Below, one piece after another: positions 7,085 through 14,207 of a stretch of 15,791 nt of DNA. The stretch is from an uncultured Fretibacterium sp. Its GTDB lineage: Bacteria > Synergistota > Synergistia > Synergistales > Aminobacteriaceae. The notes beneath the pieces were generated by a model. The model searched no databases. It was not told the origin of the DNA and saw nothing but the letters and a program-made list of their open reading frames with translations. Each line of letters begins with the position of its first letter. Positions within the stretch are counted from its first letter, which is position 1. Made by a program: the position numbers and the translations under genes. The stretch is from NCBI RefSeq assembly GCF_938030725.1, contig NZ_CALHIQ010000131.1, positions 1 to 15,791 of the forward strand, written 5' to 3'.

Positions 7085-7600
7085 CTACAGCAGCTTCTTG
7101 AGGGCCTCGACGGCGGCCTCGTAGTCGGGTTCGTCCGTCACCTCCGGCACCACCTGCACGTAGCGCACCACGTCGTCCTTGTCCACGATGAACACGGAGC
7201 GCGTCAGCAGGCGCAGCTCCTTGATCAGCACGCCGTAGGCCGTCCCGAAGGACGCCGTGCGGTGGTCCGAGAGGGCGATGGCGTTCTCGATCCCCTCGAC
7301 GGCGCAGAAGCGCTTGATGGCGAAGGGCAGGTCCATGGTGAGATTCAGGACGACGACGTCGCCCGGCTCCTGGGCCGCGTCCTCGTTGAACCAGCGGAGC
7401 TGAAGGCTGCAGACCGGCGTGTCCAGGGACGGCGCGACGGAGAGGACCTTCACCTTCCCCGCGTAGTCCTTCAGGCTTTTTTCGGCAAGGCCGCTGTCCA
7501 GGACCACGAAGTCCGGCGCCTTATCGCCGACCTTGGGCGTCGAGCCCAGGAGCGTCAGGGGCTTGCCCTTCATGGTGATGATGCCCGTTCTTTCCTGCAT
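7085..7600 (-). CDS. tpx: Thiol peroxidase (atypical 2-Cys peroxiredoxin)
   Basis: Reduces hydrogen peroxide and organic hydroperoxides using thioredoxin-type reductants. The 171-aa protein has the family N-terminus (GKPLTLLG, VGDKAPDF), the peroxidatic Cys64 in SLDTPVCSLQ, with the catalytic Thr61 of the TxxC motif, and the resolving Cys99 in KRFCAVEG, the spacing typical of Tpx. The conserved ALSDHR and FGxxYGVLI blocks are present. ATG at 7600 follows GGGAGG. It is the second gene of an operon with the Cys-rich small protein 31 bases upstream, transcribed from 7953-7980. Cytosolic oxidant defence in an anaerobe. Identification is secure. Confidence 0.96.
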   Translation of the reverse strand: MQERTGIITMKGKPLTLLGSTPKVGDKAPDFVVLDSGLAEKSLKDYAGKVKVLSVAPSLDTPVCSLQLRWFNEDAAQEPGDVVVLNLTMDLPFAIKRFCAVEGIENAIALSDHRTASFGTAYGVLIKELRLLTRSVFIVDKDDVVRYVQVVPEVTDEPDYEAAVEALKKLL

Positions 7601-7631
7601 TGCAATGACCTCCCCTTAATTCGGAATTTGT

Positions 7632-7892
7632 TTATTCCCCACAGCACCCGCCGCTGCATCCGCTGCACCCGCCACTGCAGATGCCGGTCTGCCATGCGTT
7701 GACCACGGGCACGAAGACGTCCAGGATCGCGGGGATCTGGTCCGCTCCCGCCTCCGTGCCCGACAGTTCGAGTTCTGCCATCACCGCCTCCGGGGTTTCC
7801 GCCCCGTCCAGGATGAGTTGAACGACGTCCTTCAGCAGGACGTTCTTCTCCGGGCAGACGGGGGTGTCCGCCGGTGCCTTGATCCACTCCAT
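7632..7892 (-). CDS. Small cysteine-rich protein of unknown function
   Basis: An 86-aa protein. Cys13 follows DTPV, a helical middle segment (LLKDVVQLILDG, TPEAVMAELELSG, IPAILDVFVPVV) follows, and the C-terminus is a Gly/Ser/Cys tail with Cys72, 76, 79, 83 and 84 (ICSGGCSGCSGGCCGE). The helical middle faintly recalls BFD-like [2Fe-2S] proteins, but the cysteine spacing differs. The tail could bind metal or an iron-sulfur cluster, or be redox active; this is inference. ATG at 7892 is chosen because GAGGAGGG lies about 8 bases upstream and the frame's earlier ATG at 7964 would start upstream of the predicted transcription start. It shares an operon with tpx. Confidence 0.8.
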   Translation of the reverse strand: MEWIKAPADTPVCPEKNVLLKDVVQLILDGAETPEAVMAELELSGTEAGADQIPAILDVFVPVVNAWQTGICSGGCSGCSGGCCGE

Positions 7893-7952
7893 GATAAAAC
7901 CCTCCTCACGGTCTTTGTCGGCTGCGGCCTCGCGACCTCCTGCCTGCAAAGC

Positions 7953-7980
7953 ATTGTACTGCAAACGGGGCCTCGTGCAA
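7953..7980 (-). promoter_or_regulatory. Sigma70-type promoter for the Cys-rich protein and tpx
   Basis: On the minus strand, TTGCAC (7980-7975) is 16 bases from TACAAT (7958-7953). Transcription would start near 7946, about 54 bases before the ATG at 7892. Confidence 0.7.
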
Positions 7981-8003
7981 AGGGTGCGGGCTCAGGGCTT
8001 TTA

Positions 8004-8066
8004 CCTAATTTTGATCGTTCAAGTTATGATTAGGGGCGCTGGTTGGCCTGTTGGAGGGCGGGCCAA
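8004..8066. promoter_or_regulatory. Inverted repeats between divergent promoters
   Basis: CCTAAT (8004-8009) and ATTAGG (8029-8034) form an inverted repeat 19 bases apart. Inside it is TTGA-TCGT-TCAA (8011-8022). A further repeat, TTGGCC (8043-8048) and GGCCAA (8061-8066), could form a hairpin. They lie between the divergent tpx-operon promoter and the 8090 promoter and are candidate protein-binding sites. The 293-base gap 7893-8185 holds no other gene. Confidence 0.35.
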
Positions 8067-8089
8067 ACGCAACGGGTGAGTTGAGGGCT

Positions 8090-8118
8090 TTGGCATAAAC
8101 GGCCGCTGCCTGTATAAT
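8090..8118 (+). promoter_or_regulatory. Strong sigma70-type promoter
   Basis: TTGGCA at 8090-8095 and TATAAT at 8113-8118 are exactly 17 bases apart. Transcription would start near 8125, about 60 bases before the membrane-protein ATG. Confidence 0.8.
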
Positions 8119-8185
8119 TGTGAGGAGGACCCGGCGCAGGGACAGGGCGTTGGGCAGGGACCTTTGGGGCTGGGAGGCGAGGAGG

Positions 8186-8569
8186 ATGACGTTTGTCTGG
8201 CTGGGGGCGGGGATCGTCTTTTTCGGCTTGGGGCTGTGGCAGTGGGCCCGTGGAGGCTCCGGCCTGTGGCAGATTCTGAACCTTCGGCGGAGGGAGAAGA
8301 CCCTGACCGCGGAGGAGAGGCGCGAGGCCGAGGGCGCGGTGCGCCGGCTGGAGCGCGCAACGGACCGTGCCCTGCTGTTGAGCTTCAGGATTTTGGGCTA
8401 CCTGGCGATCGTGCTGTGGCTGGTGTTGGGAGCCAGCCTGCTCATGGACTTCCTGGGGGTGGACTGGACCAGCCGCTTTCGGGCGCGGCAGTATTGGAGC
8501 GCCGACACGGAAACGGTTCCCGACCGCAACACAGTCCTGCGCTCCATAGGGTCGAAACTGAGGAAGTAG
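8186..8569 (+). CDS. Small membrane protein of unknown function
   Basis: A 127-aa protein that I cannot assign. It has a transmembrane helix at about residues 3-20 (VWLGAGIVFFGLGLW), a highly charged segment at about 33-62 (RRREK, EERREAE, RRLERATDR) that may form an amphipathic helix, a second transmembrane helix at about 66-90 (LGYLAIVLWLVLGASLLMDF), and a hydrophilic end. No Cys or His pattern suggests catalysis. I chose ATG at 8186 because GGGAGG at 8172-8177 is 8 bases away; the frame's upstream GTG at 8120 would precede the predicted transcription start. A strong promoter and terminator frame it as a single-gene unit. Confidence 0.75.
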   Translation: MTFVWLGAGIVFFGLGLWQWARGGSGLWQILNLRRREKTLTAEERREAEGAVRRLERATDRALLLSFRILGYLAIVLWLVLGASLLMDFLGVDWTSRFRARQYWSADTETVPDRNTVLRSIGSKLRK

Positions 8570-8585
8570 CGGCGTCTAAGGTCAA

Positions 8586-8620
8586 GGCCGGTCGGGCACG
8601 GGTGCCCGACCGGCCTCTTT
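8586..8620. terminator. Strong hairpin terminator between convergent genes
   Basis: A 13-bp perfect stem, 8586-8598 with 8603-8615, loop CGGG, followed by TCTTT. It lies between the membrane-protein gene and the end of the convergent atpZ-like gene and probably serves both directions. Confidence 0.8.
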
Positions 8621-8865
8621 CATGATGGCTTTCCGTCGTGCGGGTCCCGCCGGGCGATCTTCGTCAGGAAGAGCCAGCCCTGCCACAGGCCAAAGAGGAG
8701 CGCCGCCGGGACGGCGGCGACGGAGAGCCAGCCGGGGTACCCCTCCGCGTCCAACCACCGCGACAGCCAAACGCCTAAAAAGGCGTACCCGGCCACCACC
8801 AGGCCTGTCGAGAGGACGCGGCCGAAGAGCGCCACGTCCCGAAGTCCTTTCCCCTTCATCGTCAT
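8620..8865 (-). CDS. AtpZ/AtpI-family membrane protein
   Basis: An 81-aa protein with two transmembrane helices, about residues 13-34 (GRVLSTGLVVAGYAFLGVWL) and 46-67 (WLSVAAVPAALLFGLWQGWL), joined by a short loop with the GYPGW turn. This is the layout of AtpZ/AtpI-like proteins, which are linked to F-type ATP synthase assembly or Mg/Ca transport in other bacteria. Its ATG at 8865 overlaps the parB stop (ATGA), so it is translationally coupled to parB. In many genomes such genes precede the atp operon; here the operon ends at a terminator straight after it. A second ATG at 8859 is possible. The family call is moderate because the protein is short. Confidence 0.7.
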   Translation of the reverse strand: MTMKGKGLRDVALFGRVLSTGLVVAGYAFLGVWLSRWLDAEGYPGWLSVAAVPAALLFGLWQGWLFLTKIARRDPHDGKPS

Positions 8866-9761
8866 CGTGCCGCCTCCTCCGGATAGAGCATCCTAAGACA
8901 CGTTTCCAGCGCCTCCAGCAGTTGAGCGTCGTCCACGCCCTGCAGGCCGTCCAGGACGATGCGCCCCGCGCCGCTGCGTCTCCCGACGCGGATCTTGATG
9001 CCCCGACGCCGAAAGTCGCGGAGCGGCCGGGGCAGCCGCAGGGCCTGGAAGCGACCGCGGGGGGGCGTCGGCGTTTCTGGCGCCGGCGGCTCGTCCTCCT
9101 CCGGAAGGCGGACCGCCTCCTCCAACTGGCGCACGGTCATGGCCCCGTCGGCAGCGCGCAGGCCCAGGGCCACGCACCTCGCGTCGGACTCCGCGCCCAA
9201 AAGCGCCCGGGCGTGCCCCTCGGTGATGCGTCCTGCCGCCAGGAGCCCCCGCACCTCGTCCGGCAGCTTGAGGAGCCGCAGGCGGTTCGCCACAAGGGCT
9301 CGGCTCCACCCCAGGCGGTCGGCGCATTCCTCCTGGGTCAGGCTGCTGCGCTCGATCATGGCCGCGAGAGCGGAGGCAACCTCGATGGGCGAGAGGTCCT
9401 TCCGCTGGACGTTCTCGATGAGCGAGAGCTCGCGCGCTTCGGTTTCGGAGGTGGTCAGGATTCGGGCGGGGACCTCCTGCAGGCCCGCTATGCCCGCCGC
9501 ACGCCAGCGTCGCTCCCCGGCGACGATGCGGAGGCCTCCGTCCTCCTCCCTCCGCAGGAGGAGGGGCTGGAGGATGCCGTGAAGCTCGATGGACGCGGCC
9601 AGGTGCTTCAACCCCTCCTCGTCCATCTCCTTCCTGGGCTGTTCCGGGTCCGGCCGGAGGTCCTCCAGGCGCACCCGGTAGATCTTCTCCAGGGCGGCGT
9701 CCCCCGCCCCGCTCCCCAGGAGGGCGGAGAATCCCTTGCCTAGGGCTTTTCGCTCAGCCAT
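8862..9761 (-). CDS. parB: Chromosome-partitioning protein ParB (CTPase clamp)
   Basis: Binds parS and spreads as a CTP-gated sliding clamp to segregate the replicated origin. The 299-aa protein has the start LGKGFSALLG (ParA-interacting region), DLRPDPEQPRKEMDEEGL, and the CTP-binding motifs GERRWRA and ENVQRKDLSPIEVA. The helix-turn-helix follows (LTQEECADRLGWSRALVANRLRLLKLP). A Pro-rich linker near residues 226-239 leads to a C-terminal dimerisation segment. ATG at 9761 overlaps the parA end by 22 bases, and AAGGAGG lies about 10 bases upstream inside parA. Chromosomal-type Spo0J/ParB, judged by the neighbour rsmG. Confidence 0.95.
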   Translation of the reverse strand: MAERKALGKGFSALLGSGAGDAALEKIYRVRLEDLRPDPEQPRKEMDEEGLKHLAASIELHGILQPLLLRREEDGGLRIVAGERRWRAAGIAGLQEVPARILTTSETEARELSLIENVQRKDLSPIEVASALAAMIERSSLTQEECADRLGWSRALVANRLRLLKLPDEVRGLLAAGRITEGHARALLGAESDARCVALGLRAADGAMTVRQLEEAVRLPEEDEPPAPETPTPPRGRFQALRLPRPLRDFRRRGIKIRVGRRSGAGRIVLDGLQGVDDAQLLEALETCLRMLYPEEAAR

Positions 9762-10528
9762 CGCTGGATGACCTCCTTCGACAGGGCCTCGTAGGCGCGG
9801 GCCCCCGTGCTGTTGACGTCGTAGTAGGCGATGGGGGAGCCGTAGCTCGGCGCCTCGGACAGGCGGACGTTGCGCGGGATCACCGCGTCGAACACGACGT
9901 CGCCGAACTGGCGGCGCACCTCCGCCATCACCTCGTTGCCCAGGCGGGTGCGCGAGTCGTAGAGGGTCAGGAGGATGCCCGATATCTCAAGCGACGGGTT
10001 CAGCGTTTCGCGGACCAGGTTCACCGTGCGGACCAGCTGGGTGACGCCCTCCAGCGCGTAGTACTCGCACTGAATGGGCACCAGAAGGCGGTCACAGGCC
10101 GCCAGGGCGTTGAGGGTGAGGATGCCCAGGGAGGGGGGGCAGTCGATCAGGACGAGGTCGTAGCCGCAGACCTTCTCCAGTTGGCGCTTGAGCTTGGACT
10201 CCCGGCTGATGGCGCTGGCCAGCTCGATCTCCGCGCCGGCCAGGTCCAGCGATGAGGGCAGCAGGCTGACGTTCTTCCAGGCCGTCGTCAGGATGGCGTC
10301 CTGAATGGGGACGTCGCCGATGAGGACGTTGTAGACGCTCCTCTCCAGGGCCGAGGCGTTGACCCCAAGCCCGCTTGTCCCGTTGGCCTGGGGGTCCATG
10401 TCCACGAACAGGACGGAGTAGTCGTGCCGGCCCAGCTCGGCCGCCAGGTTGATGCAGGTGGTCGTCTTTCCCACGCCGCCCTTTTGATTGGATACAACGA
10501 TCGTTGGAGCCCGATCGGACGTTGGCAC
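9740..10528 (-). CDS. parA: Chromosome-partitioning ATPase ParA/Soj
   Basis: A 262-aa Walker-type ATPase that drives parB-parS complexes over the nucleoid. The deviant Walker A, QKGGVGKTT, is at residues 15-23. Further motifs are FVDMDPQANGTSGLG, the Walker B region LIDCPPSLGILTLNAL, and CEYYALEGVTQL, then VIPRNVRLSEAPSYG, all typical of Soj-type ParA. The N-terminus is short, without the extra DNA-binding domain of plasmid ParA. I chose GTG at 10528, whose first base is the last base of the rsmG TAG stop (TAGTG). A GTG at 10537 is an alternative and would add three residues. The open frame continues far upstream in rsmG territory, but that part is not coding. Confidence 0.95.
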   Translation of the reverse strand: MPTSDRAPTIVVSNQKGGVGKTTTCINLAAELGRHDYSVLFVDMDPQANGTSGLGVNASALERSVYNVLIGDVPIQDAILTTAWKNVSLLPSSLDLAGAEIELASAISRESKLKRQLEKVCGYDLVLIDCPPSLGILTLNALAACDRLLVPIQCEYYALEGVTQLVRTVNLVRETLNPSLEISGILLTLYDSRTRLGNEVMAEVRRQFGDVVFDAVIPRNVRLSEAPSYGSPIAYYDVNSTGARAYEALSKEVIQRWLSEKP

Positions 10529-11298
10529 TACAGCCACCAGCCTTTCATTGAAGCCGCGCCTGTGGGGCGCGGGTACGCGCGGGGACAGGGCCAGGCCTTC
10601 TCCCACAGGACGAGGCGCCGGGAGGACTCCGGTCCGCCGTAGCCCTGGACGAGGGGCGCCCTGAGCCCCAGCCCCTGCCAGCGGCCGCGCACCTCCGCCA
10701 GCTCCGCGTCGAGCTTCGGCCCCTTGAAGGTGAGGAGGGTCCCGCCCACCTCCACGAAGGGGGACAGGAGTTCCGCCGTGACGCCCGCGCTGGCTACGGC
10801 TCTGGCCCCGGCCAGGGCGAAGGACTCGCGTCGGGTGCGGACGGCCTCCTCGCTTCGGGTGCAGAGGACCGTCACGTTGGAGAGCGCGAGGGCCTCCGCG
10901 ATCTCCTGCACGGCGCGGCACTTCTTGCCGACGCTGTCCAGCAGGAGGACCCGGAGGTCCGGCCGGCAGATGGCCCAGATCAGTCCGGGAAGCCCGCCGC
11001 CGCTGCCGAGGTCGAGGACCTGTCCCGCGGGCGGCAGAAAGGGCACGGACTCGAGGCAGTCCGCGACGTGCAGGCTGTAGAGCTCCTCCGCGCCGCGCGT
11101 GCCCGTCAGGCGCGCCGTCGTGCAGGACGCCAGAAGGTCCGCGTACCGGCGCAGGACCGCCCGATGCGCCTCCTCGATCTCGGCGGGGCCGGGCCCCTGC
11201 GCGGGCGCAGCGCCTCCGAAGGAGGCCCTCTTCTTGTCCTTTTCTTCCCTCTCGCCCAAACCGTCCGCCCCCTGAAGTTCGACCTCTGCCCGTGCCAC
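10528..11298 (-). CDS. rsmG: 16S rRNA (guanine527-N7)-methyltransferase RsmG
   Basis: Methylates N7 of G527 in 16S rRNA (E. coli numbering) using S-adenosylmethionine. The SAM-binding motif VLDLGSGGGLPGLIWA follows the family's RGAEELYSLHVADCLES region; later come LLDSVGKK, the ARAVA motif and GGTLLTFKGPK. The 256-aa form is longer than usual because of an N-terminal extension of about 35 residues rich in charged and Gly/Ala residues. The GTG start at 11298 lacks a ribosome site; a TTG at codon 14 (11259), preceded by AGGGGG, is a possible true start. The same overlapping order rsmG-parA-parB is widespread near origins. Confidence 0.93.
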   Translation of the reverse strand: MARAEVELQGADGLGEREEKDKKRASFGGAAPAQGPGPAEIEEAHRAVLRRYADLLASCTTARLTGTRGAEELYSLHVADCLESVPFLPPAGQVLDLGSGGGLPGLIWAICRPDLRVLLLDSVGKKCRAVQEIAEALALSNVTVLCTRSEEAVRTRRESFALAGARAVASAGVTAELLSPFVEVGGTLLTFKGPKLDAELAEVRGRWQGLGLRAPLVQGYGGPESSRRLVLWEKAWPCPRAYPRPTGAASMKGWWL

Positions 11299-11342
11299 CT
11301 ATTCTATCATTAGTTCCACCGTTGCCGCCCGTGGAGAGCGAA

Positions 11343-11366
11343 GGAGGCTGCGCGGACGCAGCCTCC
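11343..11366. terminator. Hairpin between hydF and rsmG
   Basis: A perfect 10-bp stem (11343-11352 with 11357-11366), loop CGGA. On the minus strand it follows hydF and is followed by TTCGCTCT, a weak U-tract. It may end or attenuate hyd transcription before rsmG. The rsmG gene starts 45 bases later, with TAGAAT close to the annotated start but no convincing -35. Confidence 0.5.
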
Positions 11367-11398
11367 CCCTTCAGTTCCCCACCGTTCCCTGCCATTTC

Positions 11399-12622
11399 CT
11401 ACCCGGCCCGCTCCTCCTCCATCAGCCTCAGGACGTCCGGAAAGAGTTCGAGGCTGCGGCGCAGCACGCCGTGCATCTGCGCGATGGCCATGCCGTAGTT
11501 GACGATGGGCGTGCCCGCAGCCTCCGCCTCCTCGATGCGGCGCTGCATCTCCCGCTCGTTCAGCATGCAGCCGCCGCAGTGGAGGACGAGGGAAACGCCC
11601 GACAGGTCCCTGGGGAAGTCCCCGCCGGAGGCGAAGTCGAAGCGGGGCCTCGCGCCGGCGTACCGCTCGATCCACCCCGGCATCAGGACGGACCCGATGT
11701 CGCCGCACTGGCGGTGGTGCGTGCAGCCCTCGGCGATCAGCACCCGGTCCCCGCTCCTGAGGCGCGAGAGCCGACCCGCCCCACGGGCCAGGGCCGCCAG
11801 GTTCCCCTTGTACCGGGCGAAGAGGATGGAGAAGGAGGTGAGGGGCACGCAGGAGGGCACGTCCTGCGCGGCGCGGGCGAAGACCTTGGAGTCCGTGACG
11901 GCCAGGCGCGGCGGATGGGCCATCACGGCCAGCGCCTCCGCGATCTCCGTCTCCTGACAGGCCGCGACGATGGCGTGGGCGTCCAGGACCTCCCGGATCG
12001 TCTGCTGCTGCGGCAGGATCAGGCGTCCCTTCGGGGCGGAACCGTCCTGGGGCATGATGAGGAGCACCGTGTCGCCGGGGGAGAGGAGGTCCGCGATGAG
12101 GCGCTTTTTGTGCTCCGCGCCTCGTGCGAGGGCGGCGATCCGCTCCTTCAGCTCCTCGACGTTCTCGCCGGTGACGGCGCTGACGCAGAGCTCGTCCCGG
12201 CCCGGCGCAGGGCGCTCCTCCGGCCTCAGCAGGTCCGCCTTGGTGCGGGCGACGAGGAAGGGGATGCCCCTTTCCCTCAGGAGGGCCAGGAGCCTGTGGT
12301 CGTGCTCCGTGAGCGGGCGCCGGGCGTCGGCCGCCAGGACCGCGGCGTCCGTCTCCGCCAGGATGCGGAGCGTCCTCTCCACGCGCAGGGCCCCCAGCGC
12401 CCCCTCGTCGTCCAGCCCCGGCGTGTCGATGATGAGCACGGGGCCAAGGGGCAGGAGCTCCATCGCCTTCCTCACCGGGTCGGTGGTGGTGCCCCCCACG
12501 TCCGAAACGATGGAGAGGTCCTGCCCGGTCACGGCGTTGACGAGGCTGGACTTGCCCGCGTTCCGAACGCCGAAGAAGGCCACGTGGACCCGCTCGCCCG
12601 ACGGGGTGTCGTTCAGCCCCAT
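11399..12622 (-). CDS. hydF: [FeFe]-hydrogenase maturation GTPase HydF
   Basis: The scaffold and carrier that assembles the 2Fe subcluster and delivers it to apo-HydA. The 407-aa protein has an N-terminal Ras-like GTPase: G1 FGVRNAGKSS, G3 DTPG, G4 TKAD and G5 SAV. Next comes a dimerisation domain, then a C-terminal iron-sulfur site with Cys300, His302, Cys349 and Cys352 (CxHx46CxxC), within the normal HydF spacing. ATG at 12622 with AGGGGA about 6 bases upstream lies 9 bases after the hydG stop, so they are co-transcribed. The frame extends upstream over hydG, but that is not coding. Identification is secure. Confidence 0.96.
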   Translation of the reverse strand: MGLNDTPSGERVHVAFFGVRNAGKSSLVNAVTGQDLSIVSDVGGTTTDPVRKAMELLPLGPVLIIDTPGLDDEGALGALRVERTLRILAETDAAVLAADARRPLTEHDHRLLALLRERGIPFLVARTKADLLRPEERPAPGRDELCVSAVTGENVEELKERIAALARGAEHKKRLIADLLSPGDTVLLIMPQDGSAPKGRLILPQQQTIREVLDAHAIVAACQETEIAEALAVMAHPPRLAVTDSKVFARAAQDVPSCVPLTSFSILFARYKGNLAALARGAGRLSRLRSGDRVLIAEGCTHHRQCGDIGSVLMPGWIERYAGARPRFDFASGGDFPRDLSGVSLVLHCGGCMLNEREMQRRIEEAEAAGTPIVNYGMAIAQMHGVLRRSLELFPDVLRLMEEERAG

Positions 12623-12630
12623 GGCGTCCC

Positions 12631-14079
12631 CTAGAAGCGGAAGTCCCGCCGGTTGGAGTTCCGGATGGCCTCGATGTTCTCGCGTGCCGTCGCTCGCACC
12701 CTTTCGCGGGGGATGCGGCCCAGCTCGCGCTCCACCATCTCGTAGCCGATGCGCTTCGTCTCCGGGGTGGCGTAGTCCTCCAGGTACTCCGTCAGGGTCA
12801 TCAGGGCGTTGGGGTGGCAGCAGTTCAGGATCTGGCCGCTCTTGCACAGGCTCATGAACCGGTCCCCCGTGCGGCCCGCGCGGTAGCAAGCCGTGCAGAA
12901 GGAGGGGATGTGCCCGCTGTCCATCAGCCAGCGGACGACCTCGTCCAGCGTGCGCTGATCGGAGACGTCGAACTGCTCCGTGTCGTGGGGGCGCTCCTCC
13001 TCCGTGTAGCCGCCGACGGAGGTGCGGGACGCGCCGCTGACCTGGGAGATGCCCACCTGCAGCAGCCGTGCCCGCACCGCCTCGGACTCGCGGGTGGAAA
13101 CGATCATGCCCGTGTAGGGCACGGCTAGGCGGATGCAGGCGGCGATCTTCGTGAAGGTGTCGTCGGAGATGGAGTTGTCGAAGACGTCGGGGTCGATGCC
13201 GTCGGCCCGCTTGACGCGCGGCACACTGATGGTGTGGGGCCCCACGCCGTGGACCGCCTCCAGGTGCTCCGCGTGCATCAAAAGCCCGGCGAACTCGTAG
13301 CGGTATCTGTCGAGCCCGAACAGGACGCCCAGCCCCACGTCGTCGATGCCGCCGTCCATTGCCCGGTCCATCGCCTCGGTGTGGTAGTCGTAGTCGTGCT
13401 TGGGGCCCGTGGGGTGCAGCTCGAGGTACCCCTTCTTGTGGTAGGTCTCCTGGAAGAGGATGTAGGTGCCGATGCCCGCGTCCTTCAGCTTGCTGAAGTT
13501 CTCCACCGTGGTGGCGGCGATGTTGACGTTGACGCGCCGGATGTCGCCGTTTTTGTGGTGGACGCTGTAGATGGTTCGGATGCAGTCCAGGATGTACTCG
13601 ATAGGGTTGTTGACCGGGTCCTCGCCCGATTCGATGGCCAGCCGTTTGTGCCCCATGTCCTGCAGCGCGACGACCTCGCGCCGGACCTCCTCCTGCGTCA
13701 GCTTCTTGCGCGGGATGGTCTTGTTCGCCGTGTGGTAGGGGCAGTAGAGGCAGCCGTTGATGCAGTAGTTGGAGAGGTAGAGCGGCGCGAAGATCACGAT
13801 GCGGTTCCCGTAGAACGCCAGCTTGATCTCCTCCGCGACCTCGTACATCCTCGCCACCTTGTCCGGCAGCTCACAGGCCAGGAGCACGGAGGCCTCCCGG
13901 TGGGTGAGGCCGCTGCACTGACAGCCTCCCGCGGTCCGGCGCGGGCGCGCCTTCTCCAGGAGCTCGTCGATCAGGCGGACGTTCTCCTTGTTGCGGTCCG
14001 CGTAGTCCAGCGTTTCCAGGATCTCCTCGTCGTTGATGAACTCCGTTGCGCGGAGGGACTTTGGATCGTAAACAGCCAT
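12631..14079 (-). CDS. hydG: [FeFe]-hydrogenase maturation radical SAM tyrosine lyase HydG
   Basis: Cleaves tyrosine to p-cresol and dehydroglycine, yielding the CO and CN- that form the Fe(CO)2CN-cysteine synthon for the H-cluster. The 482-aa protein carries the radical SAM motif Cys106-x3-Cys110-x2-Cys113 (CINGCLYC) and the C-terminal auxiliary-cluster motif Cys395-x2-Cys398-x22-Cys421. LYLSNYCINGCLYCPYHTANK is typical of HydG, which distinguishes it from ThiH. Cys420 makes an adjacent pair with Cys421. ATG at 14079 follows AAGGAG by 9 bases. A 128-base gap with an AT-rich stretch separates it from hydE upstream. Confidence 0.97.
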   Translation of the reverse strand: MAVYDPKSLRATEFINDEEILETLDYADRNKENVRLIDELLEKARPRRTAGGCQCSGLTHREASVLLACELPDKVARMYEVAEEIKLAFYGNRIVIFAPLYLSNYCINGCLYCPYHTANKTIPRKKLTQEEVRREVVALQDMGHKRLAIESGEDPVNNPIEYILDCIRTIYSVHHKNGDIRRVNVNIAATTVENFSKLKDAGIGTYILFQETYHKKGYLELHPTGPKHDYDYHTEAMDRAMDGGIDDVGLGVLFGLDRYRYEFAGLLMHAEHLEAVHGVGPHTISVPRVKRADGIDPDVFDNSISDDTFTKIAACIRLAVPYTGMIVSTRESEAVRARLLQVGISQVSGASRTSVGGYTEEERPHDTEQFDVSDQRTLDEVVRWLMDSGHIPSFCTACYRAGRTGDRFMSLCKSGQILNCCHPNALMTLTEYLEDYATPETKRIGYEMVERELGRIPRERVRATARENIEAIRNSNRRDFRF

Positions 14080-14110
14080 GGATCATCACTCCTTCTTTCA
14101 GGTCAGAACG

Positions 14111-14139
14111 TTGACACAATCTTCCCTATTAGATATTTT
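14111..14139 (+). promoter_or_regulatory. Promoter-like sequence facing into the end of hydE
   Basis: TTGACA (14111-14116) and TATTTT (14134-14139) are 17 bases apart on the plus strand, in an AT-rich gap. Transcription would run antisense across the 3' end of hydE. No plus-strand protein gene follows, so it could be chance. Confidence 0.35.
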
Positions 14140-14158
14140 TAACTATTATTAAGGTTTA

Positions 14159-14177
14159 GACGCTTTAGGGCAGCGTC
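14159..14177. other. Short hairpin in hydE-hydG gap
   Basis: GACGCT (14159-14164) pairs with AGCGTC (14172-14177) around a 7-base loop. On the minus strand it falls just after hydE and before an AT-rich tail, without a continuous U-run. It may stabilise or partly end the hydE transcript. No other gene is visible in the 128-base gap. Confidence 0.35.
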
Positions 14178-14207
14178 CGCCGCGTCCCCATTCCATCGCA
14201 GGTCAAT

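Noticed and set aside
8120..8185. Earlier GTG start of the small membrane protein
   Set aside because: It lies before the predicted transcription start at about 8125, and its Arg-rich N-terminus has no ribosome site.
8862..10528. A parS site or DnaA-box cluster near parAB
   Set aside because: I looked for TGTTTCACGTGAAACA-like and TTATCCACA-like sequences in the window and saw no good match.
10529..11395. Upstream continuation of the parA frame as an N-terminal domain
   Set aside because: It overlaps rsmG completely, is low-complexity Gly/Arg/Pro, and the GTG at 10528 overlapping the rsmG stop explains parA.
12623..12889. Upstream extension of the hydF frame
   Set aside because: It overlaps hydG, and the ATG at 12622 with its ribosome site starts the HydF-family sequence.
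13234..14142. Long plus-strand frame opposite hydG, and similar ones opposite hydF, hydE and parB
   Set aside because: They mirror strong minus-strand coding regions and translate to Val/Arg/Leu/Asp-rich low-complexity sequence.
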